64,000 nucleotides of DNA from Curtobacterium sp. BH-2-1-1 (GTDB taxonomy: Bacteria; Actinomycetota; Actinomycetes; Actinomycetales; Microbacteriaceae), in assembly GCF_001806325.1 (NCBI RefSeq), contig NZ_CP017580.1, forward strand, positions 1,922,001 through 1,986,000, given 5' to 3'. A model generated the notes under the pieces. It worked only from the letters and a program-made list of their open reading frames with translations. It searched no databases and was not told where the DNA came from. Shown here in pieces: positions 15,491-28,273 of the stretch (positions within the stretch are counted from its first letter, which is position 1; every line of letters begins with the position of its first letter). Both the position numbers and the translations under genes were made by a program.

Positions 15491-16692
15491 CCCTGCTGAC
15501 CGGCCAGGACGAGACCGACCTCCCCGGAGGCCGGTCCCGTTCCGGCGCCGCCTGGGGGCTCAACGCCCTCGGCATCGCGATCGTCGCGTTCTGGTTCGTG
15601 AAGAACGGCATCGCCCTGCAGCACCCCGCGTGGGTGTGGGTGCTCGGCGCGGTGGCGCTCGCCGCGTGGGCGCTCCGCGAGTTCGGCCGCTCACCCCGGC
15701 TCCTCGTCGTCGCCGGGGTCCTGATGATCGCCGCGGGCACCCTGACGGTGGTGCCGACGGACTCGCTCATGATCGTCCCCGTGATCGTCGGGATCGTCCT
15801 GCTCGGCGCGAACCTCCGCGTCCCGGTCTGGGCGGCATCCGTCGCCGCACTCGCCGCGATCGTGGTCGTCGCGGTGTCCGCCTCGATCGAGCACGCCTCG
15901 GTCCAGTTCGTCCTCGGGACGAGCGGCGGCATGCTCCTGGGCGTCCTCATCGGCTTCAGCCGGCGGCAGTTCCGCATCGCGGCGGAACGGGCGCGCGAGG
16001 CCGAGCGGGACCAGCAGCGCGCAGAACTCCTCGCGGACCGGTCCCGCGCCGCCCGGGACATCCACGACGTGCTCGCGCACTCCCTCGGCGGCCTGGTGCT
16101 CCAGCTCGACGCGGTGGAGGCCCTGCTCGAGGCCGGCCGGGTCGACGACGCCACGAAGCGCGCCGCCGAGGCCCGCGCGCTCGCCGCGGACGGCCTGGCC
16201 GAGGCGCGACGTGCGGTGCACGCCCTGCGGGACGACGCCGAGACCGACGCCGAGGCGGACGCGGGCCGGTCCGCGGTCCCGCACCGTGCCTCCCGTCCGA
16301 CCACCGACCCCGCGACGGGCCTGGCGGCCCTCGTCGACGCGCACCGGTCGTTCGGCGGCGAGATCGTGACGCAGGGCGACACGGCGCTCACCGACCTCGA
16401 TGCGGCCCACCGCGCCGCCGTGGTCCAGGTGGTCCGGGAGGCGCTCAGCAACGCCCGCAGGCACGCCCCCGGCCGTCCCGTGTCCCTGTCCGTCATCCGG
16501 GACGGCGACGCCGTGGACGTCGTGGTCGCGAACCCGCTGTCCGGCGGCGGCCACGGCCTGCTCGGGATGCGCGAACGCTTCGCGGAGCTCGGCAGCGGCG
16601 CCGCGGTCGAGGCGGACCGGTCGGACGACGAGTTCGTCGTGGCGATGCACCTGCCGGTCGACGAGCTGGCCGCCGAGGGGGACCGCCCGTGA
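15487..16692 (+). CDS. sensor histidine kinase (NarL/HisKA_3 type)
   Basis: The 401-residue protein has six membrane helices over about residues 20-155, with no large extracellular sensor domain. A coiled region leads to the HisKA_3 box (ARDIHDVLAHSLGG) with the phosphorylated His at residue 193. The HATPase domain follows, with N-box REALSNARRHA and G-box HGLLGMRERF. Such intramembrane-sensing kinases typically detect envelope stress. The GTG start overlaps the upstream stop, and its own stop overlaps the response regulator start (GTGA again), so all three genes are coupled. Confidence 0.9.
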   Translation: MTLLTGQDETDLPGGRSRSGAAWGLNALGIAIVAFWFVKNGIALQHPAWVWVLGAVALAAWALREFGRSPRLLVVAGVLMIAAGTLTVVPTDSLMIVPVIVGIVLLGANLRVPVWAASVAALAAIVVVAVSASIEHASVQFVLGTSGGMLLGVLIGFSRRQFRIAAERAREAERDQQRAELLADRSRAARDIHDVLAHSLGGLVLQLDAVEALLEAGRVDDATKRAAEARALAADGLAEARRAVHALRDDAETDAEADAGRSAVPHRASRPTTDPATGLAALVDAHRSFGGEIVTQGDTALTDLDAAHRAAVVQVVREALSNARRHAPGRPVSLSVIRDGDAVDVVVANPLSGGGHGLLGMRERFAELGSGAAVEADRSDDEFVVAMHLPVDELAAEGDRP

Positions 16693-17348
16693 CCATCCGC
16701 GTCCTCGTCGTCGACGACCAGGCCATCGTGCGCGACGGGCTGGTGACGGTGCTCTCCCTCGTGGACGACCTCGAGGTCGTCGGTGAGGCGTCGGACGGCG
16801 CCGAGGCGGTCGCCGCGGTCGAGCGGGAGTCCCCGGACGTCGTGCTCATGGACCTCCGGATGCCCGGCGTCGACGGCCCGACGGCGACGGCACGCATCAC
16901 CGAGGGGCACCCCGGGGTCGCCGTGCTCGTCCTCACCACGTTCGCCGACGACGAGTCGATCCTGACCGCGCTGCGGGCCGGCGCGCGCGGGTACCTGACC
17001 AAGGACGCCGGCCGTGGCGAGATCGCGACGGCGATCCGTGCGGTGGCGTCGGGGCAGTCGACGTTCGACGCCACCGTGGGCGCCCGGCTCGTCGCCCAGC
17101 TGGCCGGCGGCACCGGGCCCGCGCCCGTCGCGACGCCGGACCCGATCGAGTCGCTCCGCGCACGCTTCCCGACGCTCACCCCGCGCGAGGCGGACGTGCT
17201 CGGGCGCATCGCCGAGGGTCGGTCGAACCCGCAGATCGCCGCCGAGCTCTTCCTCACCGTGCCCACCGTGAAGTCCTACGTGAACCAGGTGTTCACGAAG
17301 CTCGGCGTCCGCACCCGCGCGGAGGCCGTCGCCCTCGTCCTGCGCTGA
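16689..17348 (+). CDS. NarL/LuxR-type response regulator
   Basis: The 219-residue protein has a receiver domain with acidic pair D9-D10, phosphoacceptor D55 (VVLMDLRMPG) and the conserved Lys in YLTKDAG. A C-terminal LuxR helix-turn-helix follows (LTPREADVLGRIAEGRSNPQIA... VKSYVNQVFTKLGV). It partners the kinase whose gene overlaps it by four bases. Its targets probably include this operon, but no operator is evident. Confidence 0.93.
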   Translation: MTIRVLVVDDQAIVRDGLVTVLSLVDDLEVVGEASDGAEAVAAVERESPDVVLMDLRMPGVDGPTATARITEGHPGVAVLVLTTFADDESILTALRAGARGYLTKDAGRGEIATAIRAVASGQSTFDATVGARLVAQLAGGTGPAPVATPDPIESLRARFPTLTPREADVLGRIAEGRSNPQIAAELFLTVPTVKSYVNQVFTKLGVRTRAEAVALVLR

Positions 17349-17697
17349 CCCGGGTCCGCGGTCCCGACCGGCCGGTCCACCCGGCGCAGGTGAATGCGTG
17401 CACATGCACCACCAGCGGACGCCAAGGGTCGTCGCCTACCGTTCACCGGGTCGTCACCTCGGTGCGTCGATCCGCGCAGTGCCCCACACCTCGCGCGCTT
17501 CCGCACCCCGCTCGTGACCGCGGCGCGACCGTCCGGCAACCCCCACTGCCCCTCGTGCGCGCGCCGTCGGCGTGCGCCGGGCTCCCCGCTCTCCTGCGCG
17601 CCGCCCGTGGTCCGCCCGCCGCGACCATTGAACACATTGCGTGCGTTATGTAAAATATGAGCACGAACGGACCCGATCCCACGAGGAGTCGACCCGC
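17349..17697 (+). other. intergenic region with one strong promoter
   Basis: These 349 bases between the response regulator and the next gene hold no credible coding sequence. The only clear element is the promoter at 17628-17656 and a GAGGAG ribosome site at 17683. The end of the two-component operon lies near 17349, but no strong terminator hairpin is seen there. Confidence 0.6.
17628..17656 (+). promoter_or_regulatory. promoter with a dyad filling the spacer
   Basis: TTGAAC (17628-17633) and TAAAAT (17651-17656) are separated by exactly 17 bases. The spacer together with the first base of the -10 (17634-17651) is an imperfect dyad, ACAT..CG....CG..ATGT, so a repressor could sit between the two boxes. 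It drives the gene starting at 17698. Confidence 0.65.
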
Positions 17698-18225
17698 ATG
17701 ACCGACACCATGAGCGTGCCCACGTACCGCCGCGCCACCGCGAGCCGTCCCGCGGTCGCCACCCGCGCCTCCCGTCCGTCCACCCACACCGAGCGCGAGC
17801 ACGCGCCGACCTGGATGCGTGCGGTGGGTGCGGTGCTGCTGGTGGGCGGCCTCGGGCTGACCGCAGCGGTGCTCGGCTGGCCGGGCGACGCTCCGGAGAC
17901 GGCGCTGCTGGTGCCGGCGCTCGTCGGTGTCACGGTCGGGTTCCTGCTCCTCGTCGCCCGATCGGGGTGGACGGTGACGGACACCCACGTCGTCCTGCAC
18001 TTCCGGCCGCTGCCCGCGCGACGGATCGCCCGCGACCGGATCACCGACGTGCGACTCGTCGAGGCGGACGCGTCGACGTACGGCGGCATCGGGCTCCGGA
18101 TCGGACGCGGCGTCCGCGCGCTCATCCTCACGCCGGGGCTCGGGATCGAGTTCACCGACGACCGCGGACGTGTCACGTTCGTGCGGACGCGGCGGCCCGA
18201 GGCGGCGTTCCGCGCCCTGCGCTGA
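17698..18225 (+). CDS. two-helix membrane protein with PH-like soluble domain
   Basis: The 175-residue protein starts at ATG 17698 after GAGGAG. An N-terminal Arg/Thr-rich segment is followed by two membrane helices (AVGAVLLVGGLGLTAAVLGW and LLVPALVGVTVGFLLLVA). A domain of about 75 residues then reads like a bacterial PH domain (WTVTDTHVVLHFRPLPARRIARDRITDVRLVE). Function unknown. It is the only gene behind the dyad-bearing promoter and may be regulated. Confidence 0.7.
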   Translation: MTDTMSVPTYRRATASRPAVATRASRPSTHTEREHAPTWMRAVGAVLLVGGLGLTAAVLGWPGDAPETALLVPALVGVTVGFLLLVARSGWTVTDTHVVLHFRPLPARRIARDRITDVRLVEADASTYGGIGLRIGRGVRALILTPGLGIEFTDDRGRVTFVRTRRPEAAFRALR

Positions 18226-18615
18226 CGGGCGTTGCGCGTCCTGCGCTGGCGGGCGTGGCCGGGCTGCGGAGCAGGGAATACCCACGCTGTCCACCGGCTT
18301 ATACACGGCACTGCCGAATTCGGTCAAGCCAGGACTGGACATCCGTGACGAGCCCGACCTATGATGGCAGTTCGCGCTCCCTGGCATCCGTGTCGTCATA
18401 TTGCGGTCGACGCAGCGTTCTTCCAGAACGTGCCCTGGTGGTGCCGGTCCCGTATATGTCGGCGGGTCCCGTCCACCCAGATCATCGCACACGTGCACAG
18501 CTCACCGGCCGTCGCGTGATCGCGTGTCTTCGAGGGGTGCGCTGAAGCGTCAATCCACTCACCTACGTGCTGCTCGTCAGTACCGGCCCGACGGGGCCTA
18601 CCGGAGGTCAAACCC
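18226..18615 (+). other. rpoB upstream region
   Basis: These 390 bases hold no gene. They contain the rpoB promoter at 18336-18365 and a leader of about 240 bases ending in the ribosome site GGAGGT at 18603. I see no L10-type attenuator, and the ribosomal genes rplJ and rplL are not adjacent. Confidence 0.6.
18336..18365 (+). promoter_or_regulatory. rpoB promoter
   Basis: TGGACA (18336-18341), an 18-base spacer and TATGAT (18360-18365) make a good housekeeping promoter about 250 bases upstream of rpoB. Other promoters further upstream cannot be excluded. Confidence 0.6.
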
Positions 18616-21600
18616 TTGGCTGCTGCGCCCAACGCATCCACCAACCCCAAGAACGGTCGCAACCACTCGCGACTCTCGTTCGCCAAGATCACGGACACCC
18701 TCACGGTTCCTGATCTGCTCGCACTCCAGACGGAGAGCTTCGACTGGCTCGTCGGCAACGACGTCTGGAAGGCCCGCCTCGCCGAAGGACAGGAGCAGGG
18801 TCGCACCGACCTCGCACTGCACTCCGGGCTCGAGGAGATCTTCGAGGAGATCTCCCCGATCGAGGACCTCGGCGAGACCATGCAGCTCGGCTTCACGTCG
18901 CCCGAGCTCGAGGACCCGAAGTACTCGATCGACGAGTGCAAGGAGCGTGGCAAGACCTACGCCGCCCCGCTCTACGTCAACGCCGAGTTCATGAACCACA
19001 TGACCGGTGAGATCAAGACGCAGACCGTCTTCATGGGCGACTTCCCGCTCATGACCGAGCGCGGCACGTTCATCATCAACGGCACCGAGCGTGTCGTGGT
19101 CTCGCAGCTCGTCCGCTCGCCGGGCGTGTACTTCGAGCGTCAGCAGGAGAAGACCTCCGACAAGGACATCTACTCCGCCCGCGTGATCCCGTCGCGTGGT
19201 GCCTGGCTCGAGTTCGAGATCGACAAGCGCGACCAGGTGGGCGTGCGCATCGACCGCAAGCGCAAGCAGTCGGTCACCGTGTTCCTCAAGGCGCTCGGCA
19301 TGACGAGCGAAGAGATCATGGACGAGTTCCAGGGCTTCGCCTCGATCGAGTCGACCCTCGAGAAGGACGCCATCCTCACCAAGGAAGAGGCGCTCAAGGA
19401 CATCTACCGCAAGCTGCGTCCGGGCGAGCAGGTCGCCGCCGAGGCCGCGCGTGCGCTCCTCGACAACTTCTACTTCAACCCGAAGCGCTACGACCTCGCG
19501 AAGGTCGGTCGCTACAAGGTCAACCGCAAGCTCGGCATCGACGCGCCGCTCAGCGACTCGGTCCTGACCGTGCAGGACATCGTCCGCACGATCAAGTACC
19601 TGGTCTCGCTGCACGCCGAGAAGACCACGCTCGACGGTGTCCGTGACGGCGAGCCGGTGCAGCTGCGCCTCGACGTGGACGACATCGACCACTTCGGCAA
19701 CCGTCGCATCCGCGCCGTCGGCGAGCTCATCCAGAACCAGGTCCGCACGGGTCTGTCCCGCATGGAGCGCGTCGTCCGCGAGCGCATGACCACGCAGGAC
19801 ATCGAGGCGATCACCCCGCAGACCCTGATCAACGTGCGCCCCGTCGTCGCCGCGATCAAGGAGTTCTTCGGGACGTCCCAGCTGTCGCAGTTCATGGACC
19901 AGAACAACCCGCTCGCGGGCCTGACGCACAAGCGTCGCCTCTCGGCCCTCGGCCCGGGTGGTCTGTCCCGTGAGCGTGCCGGCGTCGAGGTCCGTGACGT
20001 CCACCCGTCGCACTACGGCCGCATGTGCCCGATCGAGACCCCGGAAGGCCCGAACATCGGCCTGATCGGCTCGCTCGCTTCGTTCGGTCGGATCAACTCC
20101 TTCGGCTTCATCGAGACGCCGTACCGCCGCGTCGTGAACGGTCAGGTCACCACGACCATCGACTACCTCACGGCCTCGGAAGAGGACGACTTCGTCGTCG
20201 CGCAGGCGAACGCCCCGCTCACCGACTCCTTCCACTTCCAGGACGACAAGGTGCTCGTCCGGAAGAAGGGCGGCGAGGTCGAGCTCGTCGGCAAGGACGA
20301 GGTCGACTACATGGACGTCTCCCCGCGCCAGATGGTGTCGGTCGCGACGTCGCTCATCCCGTTCCTCGAGCACGACGACGCGAACCGCGCCCTCATGGGT
20401 GCGAACATGCAGCGTCAGGCAGTCCCGCTGCTCCGCTCCGAGTCGCCGCTCGTCGGCACCGGGATGGAGGGCTACACCGCCATCGACGCCGGCGACGTCG
20501 TCACCGCCGACAAGGCCGGTGTCGTCTCCGAGGTCTCGGCCGACGCCGTGACCCTGCAGCTCGACGAGGGCGGCACGCAGACCTACTACCTGCGCAAGTT
20601 CGACCGCTCGAACCAGGGCACGAGCTACAACCACCGCGTGGTCGTCTCGGCCGGTGAGCGTGTGGAGCAGGGCGAGGTCATCGCCGACGGCCCCGCGACG
20701 GAGAACGGCGAGCTCGCGCTCGGCAAGAACCTCCTCGTCGCGTTCATGCCGTGGGAGGGCTACAACTACGAGGACGCGATGATCCTGTCGCAGAACCTCG
20801 TGAAGGACGACACCCTCTCCTCGATCCACATCGAGGAGTACGAGGTCGACGCCCGCGACACGAAGCTCGGCAAGGAAGAGATCACCCGCGACCTCCCGAA
20901 CGTCAGCCCGGACCTCCTGGCCGACCTCGACGAGCGCGGCATCATCCGCATCGGTGCCGAGGTCCGCCCCGGCGACATCCTGGTCGGCAAGGTCACGCCG
21001 AAGGGCGAGACCGAGCTCAGCGCCGAAGAGCGCCTCCTCCGCGCCATCTTCAACGAGAAGTCGCGCGAAGTCCGCGACACCTCGCTCAAGGTGCCCCACG
21101 GTGAAGAGGGCACGATCATCGGCGTCAAGGTGTTCGACTCGCAGGACGGCGACGACGAGCTCGGCTCGGGCGTCAACCAGCGCGTGGTCGTGTACATCGC
21201 CCAGAAGCGCAAGATCACCGCGGGCGACAAGCTCGCCGGTCGTCACGGCAACAAGGGCGTCATCTCGACCATCCTCCCGGTCGAGGACATGCCGTTCCTC
21301 GCCGACGGCACCCCCGTCGACATCGTGCTCAACCCGCTCGGCGTCCCCGGCCGCATGAACTTCGGCCAGGTCCTCGAGATCCACCTCGGGTGGCTCGCGA
21401 AGCAGGGCTGGAACGTCGAGGGCATCCAGGAGTGGGCTTCTGCCCTCCCCGAGGCAGCCCGCAGCGCGGAGCCCGGCACGAAGGTCGCCACCCCGGTGTT
21501 CGACGGTGCCTACGAGCGCGAGATCGAGGGTCTCCTCGACTCGACCCTCCCGAACCGCGACGGCGAGCGCCTGATCGGTTCGTCCGGCAAGGCGCAGCTC

Positions 21601-22104
21601 TTCGACGGCCGCTCCGGCGAGCCGTTCCCGGAGCCCGTGTCGGTCGGCTACATGTACATCCTCAAGCTGCACCACCTGGTCGACGACAAGATCCACGCCC
21701 GTTCGACCGGTCCGTACTCGATGATCACGCAGCAGCCGCTGGGTGGTAAGGCGCAGTTCGGTGGACAGCGCTTCGGCGAGATGGAGGTGTGGGCGCTCGA
21801 GGCATACGGCGCCGCCTACGCCCTCCAGGAGCTCCTGACGATCAAGTCCGACGACATCCTCGGCCGCGTGAAGGTCTACGAGGCGATCGTCAAGGGCGAG
21901 AACATCCAGGAGCCGGGTATCCCGGAGTCGTTCAAGGTCCTCATGAAGGAGATGCAGTCGCTCTGCCTGAACGTCGAGGTCCTCTCGGCCGACGGCCAGG
22001 CGGTCAGCCTCCGCGACACGGACGACGAGGTCTTCCGTGCCGCTGAAGAGCTCGGCATCAACATCTCCTCGCGGTTCGAGTCGTCGTCCGTCGACGACAT
22101 CTGA
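18616..22104 (+). CDS. rpoB: DNA-directed RNA polymerase beta subunit
   Basis: The 1162-residue protein is a full-length actinobacterial RpoB, which forms the catalytic centre of RNA polymerase with RpoC. The rifampicin-resistance region (about 419-445) is wild type: [15 protein letters not shown] then [14 protein letters not shown]428, H438 and S443 are the equivalents of the M. tuberculosis residues 435, 445 and 450, so the enzyme should be rifampicin-sensitive. The start codon is TTG at 18616, fixed by GGAGGT eight bases upstream and by the family N-terminus. It is co-transcribed with rpoC 42 bases downstream. Confidence 0.98.
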   Translation: MAAAPNASTNPKNGRNHSRLSFAKITDTLTVPDLLALQTESFDWLVGNDVWKARLAEGQEQGRTDLALHSGLEEIFEEISPIEDLGETMQLGFTSPELEDPKYSIDECKERGKTYAAPLYVNAEFMNHMTGEIKTQTVFMGDFPLMTERGTFIINGTERVVVSQLVRSPGVYFERQQEKTSDKDIYSARVIPSRGAWLEFEIDKRDQVGVRIDRKRKQSVTVFLKALGMTSEEIMDEFQGFASIESTLEKDAILTKEEALKDIYRKLRPGEQVAAEAARALLDNFYFNPKRYDLAKVGRYKVNRKLGIDAPLSDSVLTVQDIVRTIKYLVSLHAEKTTLDGVRDGEPVQLRLDVDDIDHFGNRRIRAVGELIQNQVRTGLSRMERVVRERMTTQDIEAITPQTLINVRPVVAAIKEFFGTSQLSQFMDQNNPLAGLTHKRRLSALGPGGLSRERAGVEVRDVHPSHYGRMCPIETPEGPNIGLIGSLASFGRINSFGFIETPYRRVVNGQVTTTIDYLTASEEDDFVVAQANAPLTDSFHFQDDKVLVRKKGGEVELVGKDEVDYMDVSPRQMVSVATSLIPFLEHDDANRALMGANMQRQAVPLLRSESPLVGTGMEGYTAIDAGDVVTADKAGVVSEVSADAVTLQLDEGGTQTYYLRKFDRSNQGTSYNHRVVVSAGERVEQGEVIADGPATENGELALGKNLLVAFMPWEGYNYEDAMILSQNLVKDDTLSSIHIEEYEVDARDTKLGKEEITRDLPNVSPDLLADLDERGIIRIGAEVRPGDILVGKVTPKGETELSAEERLLRAIFNEKSREVRDTSLKVPHGEEGTIIGVKVFDSQDGDDELGSGVNQRVVVYIAQKRKITAGDKLAGRHGNKGVISTILPVEDMPFLADGTPVDIVLNPLGVPGRMNFGQVLEIHLGWLAKQGWNVEGIQEWASALPEAARSAEPGTKVATPVFDGAYEREIEGLLDSTLPNRDGERLIGSSGKAQLFDGRSGEPFPEPVSVGYMYILKLHHLVDDKIHARSTGPYSMITQQPLGGKAQFGGQRFGEMEVWALEAYGAAYALQELLTIKSDDILGRVKVYEAIVKGENIQEPGIPESFKVLMKEMQSLCLNVEVLSADGQAVSLRDTDDEVFRAAEELGINISSRFESSSVDDI

Positions 22105-22146
22105 TCCCGCCCGTACTCGTAACGAATCCAGCTAGAGAGAAGAACA

Positions 22147-26028
<3,882 letters not shown>

Positions 26029-26042
26029 GCCTGAGCTCCACC

Positions 26043-26080
26043 GGAACGGCCCCCGCATCCTCGGATGCGGGGGCCGTTCC
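26043..26080 (+). terminator. rpoBC operon terminator
   Basis: A perfect 18-base-pair stem (26043-26060 with 26063-26080) with a two-base centre follows the rpoC stop by 14 bases. It is very stable and has no long U-tract, as is usual in high-GC actinobacteria. Confidence 0.9.
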
Positions 26081-26155
26081 CGTTGGCACACCCCACTGTG
26101 CGTTCGCTGATATTGTGACATGAAAGACAACGATCGGCGTTCGTGAAGGGGTGCG

Positions 26156-26407
26156 ATGCATCGTTCCGCCCGACTTCGCGTCACGTCAGCCCGTTCGCTC
26201 GCGACGCTCTCCGTCGTCGTCGGCTGCGCCTCCGTCATCGCGGTCCTGGTCCACGGGCCCGCGCTGCTCTTCGGTGCGATGTCGCTGGGTTCCGCGACGA
26301 CCGCGGGGACGATCCACGAGAAGAGTCGGCTCGCGCCCGCGGTGTTCCTGGTCGACCTCGTGCTGGTCGTCGTCGCTGCGGTGCTGTTCTTCGTGTCCGA
26401 GGGGTGA
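26156..26407 (+). CDS. small two-helix membrane protein
   Basis: The 83-residue protein begins MHRSARLRVTSARS and has two hydrophobic helices (about 16-45 and 62-80) joined by a short polar loop. The ATG at 26156 follows GAAGGGG. I recognise no family. A gene of its own, it ends before the convergent palindrome at 26501. Confidence 0.6.
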   Translation: MHRSARLRVTSARSLATLSVVVGCASVIAVLVHGPALLFGAMSLGSATTAGTIHEKSRLAPAVFLVDLVLVVVAAVLFFVSEG

Positions 26408-26500
26408 CCGTGTTCGATCCGGTGGGCGTTTCGAAGTGGTGTGGTCCGGAGCCGACCGCGATCGTGGGTCCTGAACGCGGTCGTGCTCGCGCAACGCCGC

Positions 26501-26550
26501 TGACGGACTGGAGGCGCGGTGCAGGCCCGCACCGCGCCTCCAGTCCGTCA
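26501..26550. repeat. GGAGGCGCGG-family palindrome with 22-bp arms; bidirectional terminator
   Basis: The arms 26501-26522 and 26529-26550 are exact reverse complements with a six-base loop, and contain the core GGAGGCGCGG. It lies between the small membrane protein gene and the convergent VOC gene, as in the copy at 1686. Confidence 0.8.
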
Positions 26551-26567
26551 GGCGCTGGCGTGACGGC

Positions 26568-26963
26568 TCAGACCGCGCGGTCCGCCCCGTTGTCGCGTCC
26601 GGTGCCCCGGCCGGTCTCGTCGACCAGGGAGAACAGGCTCAGGACGTTGCCGTCGGGATCGCGGACGTCGAACCAGTCGACTGCTCCGTCGACGCACTCG
26701 ACCGGGCCGATGTCGATCCCGAGTGCGCCGATACGTGCGTGCTGGGCGGCGACGTCGTCGACGCCGAAGCGGACGCTCACGGGGTTCTCCTCGGCGTCGG
26801 CGTCCTCGTAGAGCTGGATCCAGATGCCGCCGACCTCGTACTCGGCGATGCCCTCGTCGGGCTCGAGGTCCGGTTCGGCACGTTCGAACACGGCGCCGTA
26901 CCAGAGGCAGGACGCCTCGATGTCGGTGACGGGCAGCCCCACGGTCACGCTCGTGATGTCCAT
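26568..26963 (-). CDS. VOC-family (glyoxalase/bleomycin-resistance-like) protein
   Basis: The 131-residue protein has the paired beta-alpha-beta-beta-beta units of the vicinal oxygen chelate fold: MDITSVTVGLPVTDIEASCLWY, GGIWIQLYEDADAEEN, then VRFGVDDVAAQHARI and VDWFDVRDPDGNVLSLFSL. Such proteins are metal enzymes or binding proteins for small molecules. The substrate is unknown. It is a single gene, divergent from the acetyltransferase at 27043. The start ATG at 26963 has only a weak upstream signal. Confidence 0.88.
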   Translation of the reverse strand: MDITSVTVGLPVTDIEASCLWYGAVFERAEPDLEPDEGIAEYEVGGIWIQLYEDADAEENPVSVRFGVDDVAAQHARIGALGIDIGPVECVDGAVDWFDVRDPDGNVLSLFSLVDETGRGTGRDNGADRAV

Positions 26964-27042
26964 GACTCATCATGTCCCGGAGCAGGGCTGCGCGTCGAGC
27001 ACTTTCCGCTGCCGCGCCCGTGACCGCTGGCAGGCTGGTCGG

Positions 27043-28065
27043 ATGGCAACGCTGCGCGAACGGATCACCGCCCCGGCCCACCTCGAGCTCCCGGCCCCGA
27101 TCGCCGGGCTGCCCTTCCGGGCGGCGACCCGGGACGACCTGGCGGCCGTGCACGCCCTCGCCGTGGCGGCTGCCGCGGTGGACGACCCACACGCTCGTCC
27201 CTCCACAGCGAGCCTGGAGCGGACGTTCTCCACCGAAGGGCTCGACCTCGCTCGGGACACCCTCGTCGGCGTCGATGCTGAGGGGCATGTGCAGGCGTAC
27301 GGCATCGTCATCGACGTCCCCTCTCGCGTCACCGCTGCTCGGGTGGTGCTCGAGGGGGCGGTCCACCCCGCGCTGCGCGGCCGGGGCATCGGCCGTCGTG
27401 TGCTCGCGTGGCTCATCGGGCGCGCGCGGCAGCGACTCGCCGCGCTCGACCTCGACCTCCCGGCGACGATCGAGGTCGGCGCCGCGCAGGGGACCGGTCC
27501 GCTACGTCTGGCGGCCCACTTCGAGTTCGAGCCGGTCCGGCACTGGGTGGACATGCGGGCGGTGCTCGACGAGCGCACCCGGCCCGCGATCCCGCAGTTG
27601 CCGGACGGGTACAGCGTGCGTGCGACGACGCCCGACGACATCGAGCCGCTGCGGATCGCGAAGAACGACGCCTTCCGCGACCACTGGGGATCGCAACCGA
27701 TGGTCGAGTCCGACTGGCGCGGGTTCCTCACCGCGGCGACGGCCCGGCTCGATCTCGGCCGCGTCGTCGTCGACCCCGCGGGCAGGATCGTGGCGTTCGC
27801 GCTCGTCGAGGTGGACCCGGACGGCTTCGCCGCTCGCGGCCGGTCGTTCGGGTACGTGCACTGGGTCGGTGTCGTGCGGGCGGCACGTGGGACGGGACTC
27901 GCGCCGATCGTCCTCGACGCCGCGCTGCAGGGGATGCGTGCCGAGGGGCTGTCCGCCGCGGTCCTGCACGTCGACGCCGAGAACCCGACCGGCGCCGGAC
28001 GCATCTACGAGCGGCTCGGGTTCGTCCCGGGGCCGGTGCACGTCACCGCGTCGACGACCCTCTGA
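27043..28065 (+). CDS. tandem-domain GNAT acetyltransferase
   Basis: The 340-residue protein contains two GNAT domains. The first has VVLEGAVHPALRGRGIGRRVLAWL (acetyl-CoA loop RGRGIG) and the second YVHWVGVVRAARGTGLAPIVLDAAL, followed by VDAENPTGAGRIYERLGF, the usual C-terminal GNAT motif. This tandem layout resembles mycothiol acetyltransferase, but the match is generic and I do not assign that name. The ATG at 27043 follows a CAGGCT hexamer by six bases and has no ribosome site, so it is probably leaderless. Confidence 0.85.
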   Translation: MATLRERITAPAHLELPAPIAGLPFRAATRDDLAAVHALAVAAAAVDDPHARPSTASLERTFSTEGLDLARDTLVGVDAEGHVQAYGIVIDVPSRVTAARVVLEGAVHPALRGRGIGRRVLAWLIGRARQRLAALDLDLPATIEVGAAQGTGPLRLAAHFEFEPVRHWVDMRAVLDERTRPAIPQLPDGYSVRATTPDDIEPLRIAKNDAFRDHWGSQPMVESDWRGFLTAATARLDLGRVVVDPAGRIVAFALVEVDPDGFAARGRSFGYVHWVGVVRAARGTGLAPIVLDAALQGMRAEGLSAAVLHVDAENPTGAGRIYERLGFVPGPVHVTASTTL

Positions 28066-28273
28066 CGGGGGTCGTCGCGGCCCTCGGCGCGCACGCCGTC
28101 GGCGGTGTCGATACCCGCGGGTACCCCTGCACTGGGGCCACCGAACACCCCCTCGCCCCCTCGTTGTGGGACTGCGGTGGCCGTTCCGTGCGGACGTAGC
28201 GTGGTCGGGCGTCGAACCCCTGCGGCGCTCGTCCCCACGAACCGCGCGCGACCCGAAGGAGGCTCCGCAGCTC

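Noticed and set aside
18598..21696. A 1032-codon minus-strand frame over rpoB
   Set aside because: Antisense shadow of rpoB.
28066..28273. Possible cyclic-di-GMP riboswitch before the pilus genes
   Set aside because: No conserved GEMM motif could be recognised in the 208-base gap.
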